From: Hoylesella oralis ATCC 33269
Lineage (GTDB): Bacteria; Bacteroidota; Bacteroidia; Bacteroidales; Bacteroidaceae
Assembly: GCF_000185145.2 (NCBI RefSeq)
Contig: NZ_GL833119.1
Location: 372,001 to 436,000 of the forward strand
DNA length: 64,000 nucleotides
Reading direction: 5' to 3'
In this document: in pieces, positions 16,973 through 25,466 of the stretch
Layout of the letters: each line of letters begins with the position of its first letter
Numbering within the stretch: the first letter of the stretch is position 1
Notes under the pieces: generated by a model
Seen by the model: the letters and a program-made list of their open reading frames with translations, nothing else
What the model was told of the DNA's origin: nothing
Database searches by the model: none
Translations under genes and position numbers: made by a program

Positions 16973-18946
16973 ATGAAGAAGAATAAAATAAATATTCTCG
17001 ATACCCCGTTCGCGCCGTTTATCGCACTTATCATCAACCTGTTCATTGCTTTTGCACTGTACATAATAGCGCGAATTGAGTTTCTATTGGAAAATTACAG
17101 CTACTTTAGCACCGACATGTCTATCGGGCATCTGCTGAAGTTGTTCGGAGGAGGCTATATGTTCGACCGTTCAGCGATCGTATATACCAACAGTCTCTAC
17201 ATTGTAATGATGCTCTTCCCGTTATGGTTGAAAGAAACACCTGCATATCATAAGATTTGCAAGTGGGTATTCGTGGTGGTTAATTCTATTACATTGGTTA
17301 TCAATCTCTGCGACTCGGTATATTTTCCCTATACGTTGCGCCGCACTACGACAAGCGTATTTAGCGAATTTAAGAACGAAAACAATCTTGCAGACGTGTT
17401 CTGGGGCGAACTTATCGTTCATTGGTACTTGGTATTGCTCGCTGCGATCCTTATTTTCCTTATGTGGAAGTTATATGTAACGCCCAAAGTGCGCAGCTCT
17501 CTCTTTCACACCGCTAAGCAACGTATCTTGTACAGCGTGCTGCTTTTTGTACTGCTTGCTGCCATTACCCCGCTCGGAGTGGGAGCCTGTCGCGGCGGAC
17601 TGGGTACAGGAATACGTCCGATTACCATCAGTAATGCAAATCAATATGCAGACCGTCCCACAGAGTGTGCCTTGGTACTGAATACGCCTTTTGCCCTTAT
17701 ACGTACCATAGGCAAGGATGTGTTTACCGTACCCGACTATTATAAGAGCGAAAAAGAGCTGTCTTCTGTCTTTACGCCTATACATCATCCCCAACCCACA
17801 CATGCTTTTAAGAAGAAAAACGTAGTGGTTTTGATTGTCGAGAGCTTCGGACGTGAGTATATAGGAGCGCTGAATAAGGAACTCGAAGGCGGAAAATACA
17901 AAGGCTATACGCCGAATGTAGACAAGCTGATCAGCCAAAGTGCCACCTACAAATATTCTTACTGCAACGGTCGGAAAAGCATCGACGGTATGCCATCCGT
18001 ACTGTGCGGCATACCTATGTTCGTAGAACCATTCGTATTGACGCCGCAATCGATGAACACATATACCAGTATGGCGGGCATACTTGCTAAGGAAGGTTAT
18101 CATACAGCATTCTTCCATGGAGCCAATCGTGGCAGTATGGGATTTCTTGCCTTTGCCAATAAGACTGGTTTTCAGCAATATTACGGGCGACAAGACTACG
18201 ACGCAGATCCGCGATTTGGCGGAGACGACGACTTCGACGGGCATTGGGGAATATGGGATGAGCCCTTCTTACAATATTATTGTACTAAGATGAGCGAAAT
18301 GAAACAACCGTTTATGACCGCTGTATTTACAGTTACTTCCCATACACCTTATATTATTCCCGATAAGTATAAGGATGTATTCCCCGAAGAAGGCATTATA
18401 ATGCACAAATGTATACGGTATACCGACATGGCCATAGGCAAATTCTTCGAGAAGGCAGCCCTTCAACCGTGGTTCAAGAACACTATATTCGTGTTGACAA
18501 GTGATCATACCAACCTTAGCGACCACGCACAATACCAAACAGACATAGGAGGATTTTGCTCACCCATCGTTATTTTCGATCCGAGTGGTGAGGTTAAAGC
18601 AGGTATGCGCAACGGTATAGCCCAACAAATAGATATTCTACCGACGGTACTCAGTATTCTCGGCTACGGAAAACCGTTCCTTTCTTTCGGTTGCGACCTC
18701 ATGACGACACCGATGGAAGAGACGTATGCCGTGAATTATCTTAACGGAATATACCAGTATGTGAAGTATGGATACGTGCTACAATTCGATGGTAAGAAGA
18801 CCAAAGCTGTCTATTCGCTGAAAGATTTGCTGATGAAACACGACTTAAAAGGCAAAGTCAAGGAGCAAGCACAGATGGAAAAGGAGGTCAAGGCCATTAT
18901 TCAACAGTACATGTACCGCATGGTCAACGATAAACTAATGCCCTGA
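16973..18946 (+). CDS. LTA synthase-like membrane sulfatase-fold transferase
   Basis: This 657-residue protein has about five N-terminal transmembrane helices and a periplasmic alkaline-phosphatase-superfamily domain. Visible active-site elements are VVVLIVESFGREYIG (metal-binding Glu), NGRKSIDGMPSVLCGIP with a Ser where LTA synthases have the nucleophilic Thr, and FVLTSDHTNLSD with the metal-binding Asp-His. Relatives transfer phosphoglycerol or phosphoethanolamine from phospholipids to glycolipids or glycans. In a Gram-negative bacterium with LPS genes around it, modification of LPS or another surface glycan is the likeliest use. The frame is open back to 16841 inside the ABC gene, but ATG 16973 (MKKNKINILD) is the natural start just before the first helix. 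Confidence 0.85.
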   Translation: MKKNKINILDTPFAPFIALIINLFIAFALYIIARIEFLLENYSYFSTDMSIGHLLKLFGGGYMFDRSAIVYTNSLYIVMMLFPLWLKETPAYHKICKWVFVVVNSITLVINLCDSVYFPYTLRRTTTSVFSEFKNENNLADVFWGELIVHWYLVLLAAILIFLMWKLYVTPKVRSSLFHTAKQRILYSVLLFVLLAAITPLGVGACRGGLGTGIRPITISNANQYADRPTECALVLNTPFALIRTIGKDVFTVPDYYKSEKELSSVFTPIHHPQPTHAFKKKNVVVLIVESFGREYIGALNKELEGGKYKGYTPNVDKLISQSATYKYSYCNGRKSIDGMPSVLCGIPMFVEPFVLTPQSMNTYTSMAGILAKEGYHTAFFHGANRGSMGFLAFANKTGFQQYYGRQDYDADPRFGGDDDFDGHWGIWDEPFLQYYCTKMSEMKQPFMTAVFTVTSHTPYIIPDKYKDVFPEEGIIMHKCIRYTDMAIGKFFEKAALQPWFKNTIFVLTSDHTNLSDHAQYQTDIGGFCSPIVIFDPSGEVKAGMRNGIAQQIDILPTVLSILGYGKPFLSFGCDLMTTPMEETYAVNYLNGIYQYVKYGYVLQFDGKKTKAVYSLKDLLMKHDLKGKVKEQAQMEKEVKAIIQQYMYRMVNDKLMP

Positions 18947-18981
18947 CATCAGGGATAAAGCATCTTCATATCCGCAACAGC

Positions 18982-19953
18982 ATGAAAGTATTATACAGTC
19001 TTTTGTTCGGTATTTGGTATCTGTTATCACTATTTCCTCTTCGAATACTCTATATCTTTTCAGATATATTGTACTTGATAGTCTGCTATATCGTGCGCTA
19101 TAGGCATCGTATTATTTGGAAAAATCTCTGTGAATCGCTCCCTGAAAAGCCGGAAAAAGAATTGCGTAAGATTGAAAAAGGGTTCTACCACTGGTTCTGT
19201 GACTACATTGTAGAGACGATAAAACTAATGACTATGAGTTCCAAACAACTGAAAAAGCACATTATCTTTACGGGAACGGAACAAATAGACCGCTATGTAG
19301 AGCAAGAACTTTCGTGTGCTATCTATCTTGGACATTATGGCGAGTGGGAATGGATCACCTCTTTACCCCTATGGATCGGCAAAAAAGCGCAATGTATGCA
19401 GATATATCATCCGCTTGAGAATAAGCATTTCGACGATTTATTTAAATATGTAAGGGAGCGACAAGGGGCACTTTGCGTGCCTATGGCAGAGACCTTACGC
19501 CGCGTGGTGGCCTATCAACAGAAGAAACAGCCCATTGTTATGGGTTATATATCCGACCAAGTACCCTTCTGGAACAACATCCACCACTGGTACAACTTCC
19601 TTCATCACGACACACCTGTATTGACCGGAAGCGAAAAAGTTATAAAAGTAGCCAATCAAGTTACCTTTTATGGCGACGTATCTCGTATAAAACGCGGTTA
19701 TTACCGCTGCGAAATACGGCTGTTGACAGACAATCCGAAATCAGTACCCGACTATGGCATCACCGACATGTATTTCGAAGAACTCGAGAAGACCATTCGC
19801 CGAGATCCATCACTTTACCTATGGAGCCACAACAGATGGAAACGTACGCACGAAGAATATAACATGCGTTACGACAAGACCACGGGAAGAGTTGACTTAG
19901 GCAGTCTTGAAGAAATCGAAAAAAGGAAAAAACATCAAGCACATACCACATGA
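18982..19953 (+). CDS. Lysophospholipid/lipid A acyltransferase family protein (LpxL/HtrB-like)
   Basis: The 323-residue protein has an N-terminal membrane anchor and the acyltransferase motif HYGEWE (H-x4-E, near residue 115) together with the C-terminal LWSHNRWK block typical of LpxL/LpxM enzymes. These acylate the lipid A precursor at the inner membrane's cytoplasmic face. It follows the LTA-synthase-like gene by 35 bases and overlaps the GT11-like gene by four bases, so it belongs to the same transcript. Bacteroidota lipid A is usually penta- or tetra-acylated, so a single secondary acyltransferase fits, but a lysophospholipid substrate cannot be excluded. Confidence 0.86.
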   Translation: MKVLYSLLFGIWYLLSLFPLRILYIFSDILYLIVCYIVRYRHRIIWKNLCESLPEKPEKELRKIEKGFYHWFCDYIVETIKLMTMSSKQLKKHIIFTGTEQIDRYVEQELSCAIYLGHYGEWEWITSLPLWIGKKAQCMQIYHPLENKHFDDLFKYVRERQGALCVPMAETLRRVVAYQQKKQPIVMGYISDQVPFWNNIHHWYNFLHHDTPVLTGSEKVIKVANQVTFYGDVSRIKRGYYRCEIRLLTDNPKSVPDYGITDMYFEELEKTIRRDPSLYLWSHNRWKRTHEEYNMRYDKTTGRVDLGSLEEIEKRKKHQAHTT

Positions 19954-20744
19954 TTTTAGTAAAAGGATACGGCCAGATGTGCAACAACATCCTACAGTTT
20001 GCTCATCTGTATGCATTCGGTAGGGAATACGGAATAAAGGTTATTTCGATGCGTTTTTCCTATAAATTCCGCTATTTTGCCGTATGTAAGAAATGGTATC
20101 ATAACCCATTGACGTATTTTATAGGAAAGCTGCTGGTGTCAGCTCATGTGATCGACTGCATTACAGAAGACAACACGCCGGCCACAGACCGCCGACTACG
20201 CGAAACGAAACTGATAGCTTGCAGTGCTTGGGGATGCAGATATCCGGCTTTATTCCAAAAATATCGCGAAGAAATCAGGCAACTTTTCGAAATTAAACCG
20301 ACAATCAAAGAGAAAATAAGCATAAAGATGGCGGCCCATCCACATGCGGACATCAGTCTCGGACTGCACATCCGTCGAGGTGATTACCGCTATTGGCAGG
20401 GAGGAAAATACTTCTTCGACGACAATGTATATCACAAAATCATCAAACAGTTTTGCGCCCTGCATACCGGAAAAACAATCAACATCTATATTTGTACCAA
20501 CGATCAAAAACTCAATATCGACGATTTCAGAGCCATTCATCCCACAACTTACCTCTCTAACGGCAGCGGAATAGAAGATTTGCAGCTACTTGCATCGTGC
20601 GATTATATAATAGGTGTGAAGAGCACTTTCTCGCTTTGGGCCTCCTTTTACAATAATGTACCCCTCTATTGGATTATGGATAAGGACGCTCCATTGACAA
20701 TTGGCGCATTTACACACTTCAATAATGTCTACACTTCCGTATAA
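19950..20744 (+). CDS. Alpha-1,2-fucosyltransferase-like glycosyltransferase (GT11 type)
   Basis: The 264-residue protein contains LGLHIRRGDYRYW, the HxRRGDY motif that binds the phosphates of GDP-fucose in GT11 enzymes, and an N-terminal GYGQMCNNILQFAHLYAFG segment that corresponds to the family's GxxGNQxFQ-like first motif. A VKSTFSLWASF segment near the C-terminus is also typical. It therefore probably adds fucose or a related sugar to a surface glycan. The first motif departs from the usual GLGNQ, so donor and linkage are uncertain. It starts on the ATGA overlap with the acyltransferase gene. Confidence 0.75.
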   Translation: MILVKGYGQMCNNILQFAHLYAFGREYGIKVISMRFSYKFRYFAVCKKWYHNPLTYFIGKLLVSAHVIDCITEDNTPATDRRLRETKLIACSAWGCRYPALFQKYREEIRQLFEIKPTIKEKISIKMAAHPHADISLGLHIRRGDYRYWQGGKYFFDDNVYHKIIKQFCALHTGKTINIYICTNDQKLNIDDFRAIHPTTYLSNGSGIEDLQLLASCDYIIGVKSTFSLWASFYNNVPLYWIMDKDAPLTIGAFTHFNNVYTSV

Positions 20745-20755
20745 ACTATTGCAAT

Positions 20756-21700
20756 ATGCCCAAGGTTTCAGTTATCGTACCCAACTATAATTACCGCCGA
20801 TTTCTTACAAAAAGAATCGACAGCATCCTTGCCCAAACTTATCAGGATATAGAGATTATACTGCTCGACGATTGTTCTACCGACGGCAGTCAGGAACTTT
20901 TAAAACAATATTCGAAATATCCTACTGTTGTCAAATACTTGGTCAACGATAAGAACAGCGGCAGCCCGTTTGCACAATGGGAACGAGGTATGGCATTCGC
21001 ACGAGGCGAATATCTATGGATAGCCGAGAGCGATGATTACTGCAAAAATAACTTCTTGGAAGTAATGGTCAATGCTTTAAACGATCATCCTACGGCATCT
21101 TTTGCAGCTTCCGGCTCATTATTGGTAGACGAAAACGACCGAATATTATCGAAAGACTATGATTGTTGGGATGAAGACGGCTCTATACATTTATATAATT
21201 CAGAGTCTTACATCAAGCAAAAGCTACTGTGGCACGACACTGTTTATAATGCAAGCATGGTTTTATTCCGCCGAACTGCATACGAAAAGATATGCCACGA
21301 CTTCGCCCGAATGCACTACTGTGCCGACTGGCTTTTCTGGATAGCAATGGCATTGCAGGGAGATATCGTTGAAGTACGCCGAAAATTGAACTGCTTCCGT
21401 CAGCATCCGGAACGCGTAACCGTACGGTGCGACGGCACCAAAGGGCAACTTCAGGAAAAGATAATGATTGCTTCTTTCCTTTGGCAACTATCGTTTATCA
21501 GCAAATATAAGGTACATCTCGCCAAAGGGGCATTCTATAAAGAGATCAAACGTCTACATACAACAAGAGAACAACGAAAGGAATATCTACATATCATAAA
21601 CGAAGAATTAGGCATAAAAAAGACAGATTACATTCTCGAGCGTACGGTAAAAATATTGAATCAGCTATTCCCATGGATCGTACCTCCGATAAACAAATAA
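20756..21700 (+). CDS. Family 2 glycosyltransferase
   Basis: A 314-residue cytoplasmic GT-A enzyme. VSVIVPNYNYRRFL at the start, LLDDCSTDGS (first acidic site), and IAESDDY (DxD-like metal site near residue 93) identify the GT2 family. The C-terminal part is basic and lacks membrane spans. It sits 11 bases after the GT11-like gene and 7 bases before the next GT2 gene, in the glycan-assembly transcript. Donor and acceptor cannot be deduced. Confidence 0.88.
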   Translation: MPKVSVIVPNYNYRRFLTKRIDSILAQTYQDIEIILLDDCSTDGSQELLKQYSKYPTVVKYLVNDKNSGSPFAQWERGMAFARGEYLWIAESDDYCKNNFLEVMVNALNDHPTASFAASGSLLVDENDRILSKDYDCWDEDGSIHLYNSESYIKQKLLWHDTVYNASMVLFRRTAYEKICHDFARMHYCADWLFWIAMALQGDIVEVRRKLNCFRQHPERVTVRCDGTKGQLQEKIMIASFLWQLSFISKYKVHLAKGAFYKEIKRLHTTREQRKEYLHIINEELGIKKTDYILERTVKILNQLFPWIVPPINK

Positions 21701-21707
21701 ACTATTT

Positions 21708-22523
21708 ATGGAAAAGAACACGATGAAAACCACCATATTGGTGTCTACATACAACTGGCATAAGGCCTTAGAGCTATCGTTATCGAGTATGTTAAGGCAG
21801 ACGCGAATGCCCGATGAGATAGTAATAGCCGACGATGGTTCCACTGACGACACGCGTACGGCAATAGAACGCATCCGCAAAGTTAGTCCTATTCCCATCA
21901 TACATGTATGGCAGGAAGACGACGGTTTCCGCAAAACAATCATCTTAAACAAGGCCATCGCCAAGACTACAGGCGATTACATTCTGCAAGTAGACGGCGA
22001 TGTAATCCTGTCGCCCCATTTCGTTTCCGACCATTTAGAGTTGGCCGAACGCAATTATTTCGTATGCGGAAGCAGAGTAAAACTCACTCCACAGCTCACA
22101 AAGCGCATATTGGCATCGCATACCCTTACGGTCAACGTATGGAATTTGCCGCTCACATTCATATTAAACAGTTTCCGTTCGAGGTTATTGCGTAGGTTCC
22201 TTGCCGAAAAATATGCACGACAAATCGATCATCTCCGTGGCTGCAACATGGCGTTCTGGCGGGATGATCTTGTCAAAGTCAACGGATATAACGAAGATTT
22301 AATGCAATGGGGACACGAAGATGGGGAGATTGCATTCAGGTTACACTATGCCGGTGTAAAGAAAAAAGCATTGAAGATGGGAGGCAATGTGTACCATCTG
22401 TATCACAAAGAGTCGTCGCGCAGCAACGAACAACGCCACTTAGACGAGTTGGAACGTGTAAAACGAGAGCACATATCATGGTGCCCTAATGGTCTTGACA
22501 AGTATCTGAACACCCATTCATAG
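21708..22523 (+). CDS. Family 2 glycosyltransferase with galactosyltransferase-like C-terminus
   Basis: The 271-residue protein has TTILVSTYNWHKALE, IADDGSTDDT and LQVDGDVILSP (DGD metal motif) of GT2 enzymes, followed by RGCNMAFWRDDLVKVNGYNED and WGHEDGEIAFRL, the block shared with the C-terminal galactosyltransferase (Glyco_transf_7C) region. Such enzymes usually transfer hexoses or N-acetylhexosamines in LPS core or capsule assembly. ATG 21708 is used; ATG 21723 (MKTTILVS) would remove five residues and is equally possible. Confidence 0.86.
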   Translation: MEKNTMKTTILVSTYNWHKALELSLSSMLRQTRMPDEIVIADDGSTDDTRTAIERIRKVSPIPIIHVWQEDDGFRKTIILNKAIAKTTGDYILQVDGDVILSPHFVSDHLELAERNYFVCGSRVKLTPQLTKRILASHTLTVNVWNLPLTFILNSFRSRLLRRFLAEKYARQIDHLRGCNMAFWRDDLVKVNGYNEDLMQWGHEDGEIAFRLHYAGVKKKALKMGGNVYHLYHKESSRSNEQRHLDELERVKREHISWCPNGLDKYLNTHS

Positions 22524-22524
22524 C

Positions 22525-23418
22525 ATGCAGTTCATCGCATTTCGGAAGTTTATATGTACCGCGGTTTCCGCTCTTATCCCTCATAAAGAGCTCCGCCATC
22601 GGGTGAGATATGCACTCGATCCGCTCAACGACCGGCGATGTACGGCATATTTCTCACGAAAATATGCAACACCTTTGGCCGGTGCATCACAAACAAAAGA
22701 AACCGTTAATCGCAATACACATACGGAATATATATGGCAATGCTGGTTACAGGGGCGACAGGCGGCACCTCCGATTGTAGATTTATGCCTACGCTCGGTA
22801 GAAAAACACCGCTTGCCTCATCAGCAAATCGTTGTCATAACCGAAGAAAACTATACCGAATACGTAGATATCCCTCACTTTATCATCAAGAAGAGGGCAC
22901 AAGGAAAGATTGCAGATGCCCAATTTTCCGACTTATTGCGCATCTATCTCCTTGCCACCTACGGCGGTTACTGGATAGATGCCACATGCCTGCTTACGGC
23001 ACCTATCCCCGATTGGATCGAAAAAGCCGAGTTCTTCATGTATCATTCGCACGGTGAATTTGCCTACACCCTTATACAAAGTTGCTTTATACGTGCCAAA
23101 ACCGAAAGCTACCTTATACAACAGTGGAAAACGCTCATGACGGATTTGTGGAAACATGAGAACCGATTACTGCACTACTTCCAACTTCATCTGATGTTCA
23201 AGGCCATGATCACAAGCGATAAACGGGCAGCCTGTGAATACCGAAATATGCCTGCAGTGCCGGAAGACGACACCCACATTCTTTTTAACCGAATGAAAAA
23301 AAGCCATTCTCTTTCACAGGAAATGATAGAAGAGGCTGCCCGTAAATCGTTTATCCACAAGCTCACCTACAAGGTTTCACTCGAAAATAAGCAATTGCCC
23401 GATATTTTCAAAAACTAA
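22525..23418 (+). CDS. Capsular polysaccharide synthesis-type glycosyltransferase (GT32-like)
   Basis: The 297-residue protein has YIWQCWLQGRQAAP and the segment ADAQFSDLLRIYLLATYGGYW followed by IDATCLL, which matches the Caps_synth/OCH1-like family: the DxD-type element lies in the stretch after GGYW. These enzymes transfer sugars in capsule or LPS assembly. The gene begins one base after the preceding stop, closing the forward run that starts at 15102, and its stop overlaps by four bases the stop of the convergent WaaE-like gene. The donor sugar is unknown. Confidence 0.8.
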   Translation: MQFIAFRKFICTAVSALIPHKELRHRVRYALDPLNDRRCTAYFSRKYATPLAGASQTKETVNRNTHTEYIWQCWLQGRQAAPPIVDLCLRSVEKHRLPHQQIVVITEENYTEYVDIPHFIIKKRAQGKIADAQFSDLLRIYLLATYGGYWIDATCLLTAPIPDWIEKAEFFMYHSHGEFAYTLIQSCFIRAKTESYLIQQWKTLMTDLWKHENRLLHYFQLHLMFKAMITSDKRAACEYRNMPAVPEDDTHILFNRMKKSHSLSQEMIEEAARKSFIHKLTYKVSLENKQLPDIFKN

Positions 23419-24188
23419 ACTTTACCGTTTTTCCGCGCTTCTATTATCTTTGCAACAACGGTAAACTGATAAATAGCTTCCCAAACGGCATAGATTAACC
23501 CGGGAACACCGTCTCTTATTCCACCTTTTAATATATAAGAACGGAAAAAACGAAATAGAGGTCGGCCTATTAGAGCGCCCGTCCCGTAACGCTTGTTCAT
23601 ACGTCTGCCCACCTCATTATCGGAATAAACGTTCGTTTTTCGGCAACGCATGGCTATCGTATCGTTGGCCAAATGCTCGAAGGCGAGGTCTTTTCGTGCT
23701 CTCGGAATACGTATCACCCGCCCCGTAACGATGGGCGAAGCGTGGATGACGGGCGGCCATTGCGTAACATCCTTACGGAAAAAGCGCAGTATGTAGTCGG
23801 GATAAGAGGCGTGCATGAAGCGCCCCATGAAGTAATTCTTCCTCGGTATGGCTATTCCTTCGGCGCAATCGGGCTGCCGGATATGCTCATAAAGATAAGC
23901 CTTCAGTGCAGGTGTCACCAATTCATCGGCATCCAAGACCAGCACCCATGGGTATGCGGCACTGTCGACGGCAAACTGTCGGGCCGGTTCCACGATGGTG
24001 TAATCGCGCTTTTCGAACGTAACGACGCGGCAACCTCTGCTCCGTGCAATCTCTACAGTGCCGTCTGTGCTCTCCATATCGCACACTACGATCTCATCAA
24101 AGCCGCTTGCCGCCTCGATTACCTCTGCCAGATGCGTCTCGGCATTATAGGTGTTGATTACAACAGATATACGATGCTCCGTCTTCAT
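23415..24188 (-). CDS. WaaE/KdtX-like family 2 glycosyltransferase
   Basis: HRISVVINTYNAETHLAEV, VVCDMESTDGT and LVLDADELVTP are the conserved blocks of LPS-core beta-1,4-glucosyltransferase-like GT2 proteins (WaaE/KdtX group). The C-terminal half includes the family's basic RPLFRFFRSYILKGG region that probably meets the membrane. The expected role is addition of glucose to the inner LPS core, which suits the surface-glycan neighbourhood. The frame is open to 24215, but the TATCTTTG box at 24201-24194 lies inside the longer version, so ATG 24188 (MKTEHRISV) is chosen, giving 257 residues. This leaves only five bases between the box and the ATG, implying a leaderless or nearly leaderless message. 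Confidence 0.82.
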   Translation of the reverse strand: MKTEHRISVVINTYNAETHLAEVIEAASGFDEIVVCDMESTDGTVEIARSRGCRVVTFEKRDYTIVEPARQFAVDSAAYPWVLVLDADELVTPALKAYLYEHIRQPDCAEGIAIPRKNYFMGRFMHASYPDYILRFFRKDVTQWPPVIHASPIVTGRVIRIPRARKDLAFEHLANDTIAMRCRKTNVYSDNEVGRRMNKRYGTGALIGRPLFRFFRSYILKGGIRDGVPGLIYAVWEAIYQFTVVAKIIEARKNGKV

Positions 24189-24193
24189 ACGCA

Positions 24194-24201
24194 CAAAGAT
24201 A
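24194..24201 (-). promoter_or_regulatory. -7 box TATCTTTG of the WaaE-like gene
   Basis: The reverse strand reads TATCTTTG, then five bases, then ATG 24188. The -33 TTTG is not evident. With the forward box at 24244-24251 it makes a compact divergent promoter region. Confidence 0.5.
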
Positions 24202-24243
24202 CAAATAAAAACCATTCTCTAAGGCTTTTTAAAGAATATTCTT

Positions 24244-24251
24244 TAATTTTG
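24244..24251 (+). promoter_or_regulatory. -7 box TAATTTTG of the GT87 gene
   Basis: TAATTTTG fits the Bacteroidota -7 consensus and lies 30 bases upstream of ATG 24282. No clear TTTG -33 element is present at the usual distance. Confidence 0.45.
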
Positions 24252-24281
24252 CAGGCAAATACGATAAACCTGTAAGGACAA

Positions 24282-25466
24282 ATGAACAATACAGTAATTC
24301 AGCGCGGCAAAGCATTCTTATCCAAACCTTTTTTCCACGAACCCCGTACCATTCTCTGGCTTTGGATGCTGCTCTCGGTGATCGCGATGGTACTTAAACT
24401 CCACCGATCCGATAACAATTTCCTTATTTTCAGAGGTGTTTTCTGGCACGCCGTCAAAGGTCTGTCGCTCTACGATGCCTATCCTGCCGAATATTTCGAC
24501 GTCAATCATTACGGTCCGTTGTTCTCTCTTGTCATCGCACCCTTTGCAATTGTGCCCGAACCTTTAGGGCTCTTGCTGTGGTGCATTGCACTTTCACTTA
24601 CATTATATCTCGCTATAAGCCGGTCAGGCTTCGAGAACGGACAAAAAATGTTTATCTTCTGGTTCTGCTCCGAAACGCTTCTTACGTCACTGTTCATGCA
24701 GCAATTCAATATTACCATTGCCGCCATTATCATCGCTTCGTACTTCCTGATAGAAAAAGAGCGCGACTTCTGGGCTGCTTTTCTTATTGTTTTGGGCACG
24801 TTCGTAAAGCTCTACGGCGTCGTAGGACTGGCGTTTTTCCTATTCTCACGCCACAAGTTGCGCTTCTCGCTGTCGCTCCTGTTCTGGGCGGTTGTGCTGT
24901 TTATCGCTCCTATGCTTATCAGCAGTCCGCAGTATGTCATCGAACAATATCAGGAATGGATTGTCTGTCTGAGCGGAAAAAACGTGGAAAACATCAATTC
25001 CATCGCCCAAAACATATCGGCGCTCGGCATGGTTCGCCGCGTTACGGGCAACATGTCTTACTCCGATTTGTGGCTCCTGCTGCCCGCACTCGTACTGTTT
25101 ATCATCCCTTATTTGCGGTTCGACCAATATAAACATAAAGCCTTCCGGCAAACCATATTGGCTTCGGTGCTGCTGTTTGTCGTTCTGTTCAGCACAGGCA
25201 GCGAGTCCAGCTCTTATATCATCGCCCTCTGCGGCGCGTGCATATGGTATTTCGCGGCGCCATGGCAGCGCTCTAAGGCCGACATTGCGCTGATGATATT
25301 CGTGTTTCTGCTGTCGAGTATGGGTTCTTCAGACCTATATCCGCGCGAATTCAAGCGCGAAATAATACAGCAATACGCACTGAAAGCCCTGCCTTGTCTT
25401 ATCGTCTGGTTGCGGCTGTGCTACGAAATGAGTTTCAAAAACTATGCTTATGACAAAGACATTTAG
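24282..25466 (+). CDS. GT87-type (DUF2029) polyprenyl-phosphate-sugar-dependent membrane glycosyltransferase
   Basis: A 394-residue protein with about ten hydrophobic spans. After the first helix comes a long periplasmic loop containing FRGVFWHAVKGLSLYDAYPAEYF and DVNHYGPLFSLVIAPFA, the layout of GT-C enzymes of family 87, which take mannose or arabinose units from polyprenyl-phosphate donors. Membrane topology places the active site outside the inner membrane. It overlaps the following GT4 gene by 23 bases. Next to a polyprenyl-phosphate glycosyltransferase, GtrA and a deacetylase gene, it is a candidate transferase for the sugar those proteins deliver. Confidence 0.72.
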   Translation: MNNTVIQRGKAFLSKPFFHEPRTILWLWMLLSVIAMVLKLHRSDNNFLIFRGVFWHAVKGLSLYDAYPAEYFDVNHYGPLFSLVIAPFAIVPEPLGLLLWCIALSLTLYLAISRSGFENGQKMFIFWFCSETLLTSLFMQQFNITIAAIIIASYFLIEKERDFWAAFLIVLGTFVKLYGVVGLAFFLFSRHKLRFSLSLLFWAVVLFIAPMLISSPQYVIEQYQEWIVCLSGKNVENINSIAQNISALGMVRRVTGNMSYSDLWLLLPALVLFIIPYLRFDQYKHKAFRQTILASVLLFVVLFSTGSESSSYIIALCGACIWYFAAPWQRSKADIALMIFVFLLSSMGSSDLYPREFKREIIQQYALKALPCLIVWLRLCYEMSFKNYAYDKDI

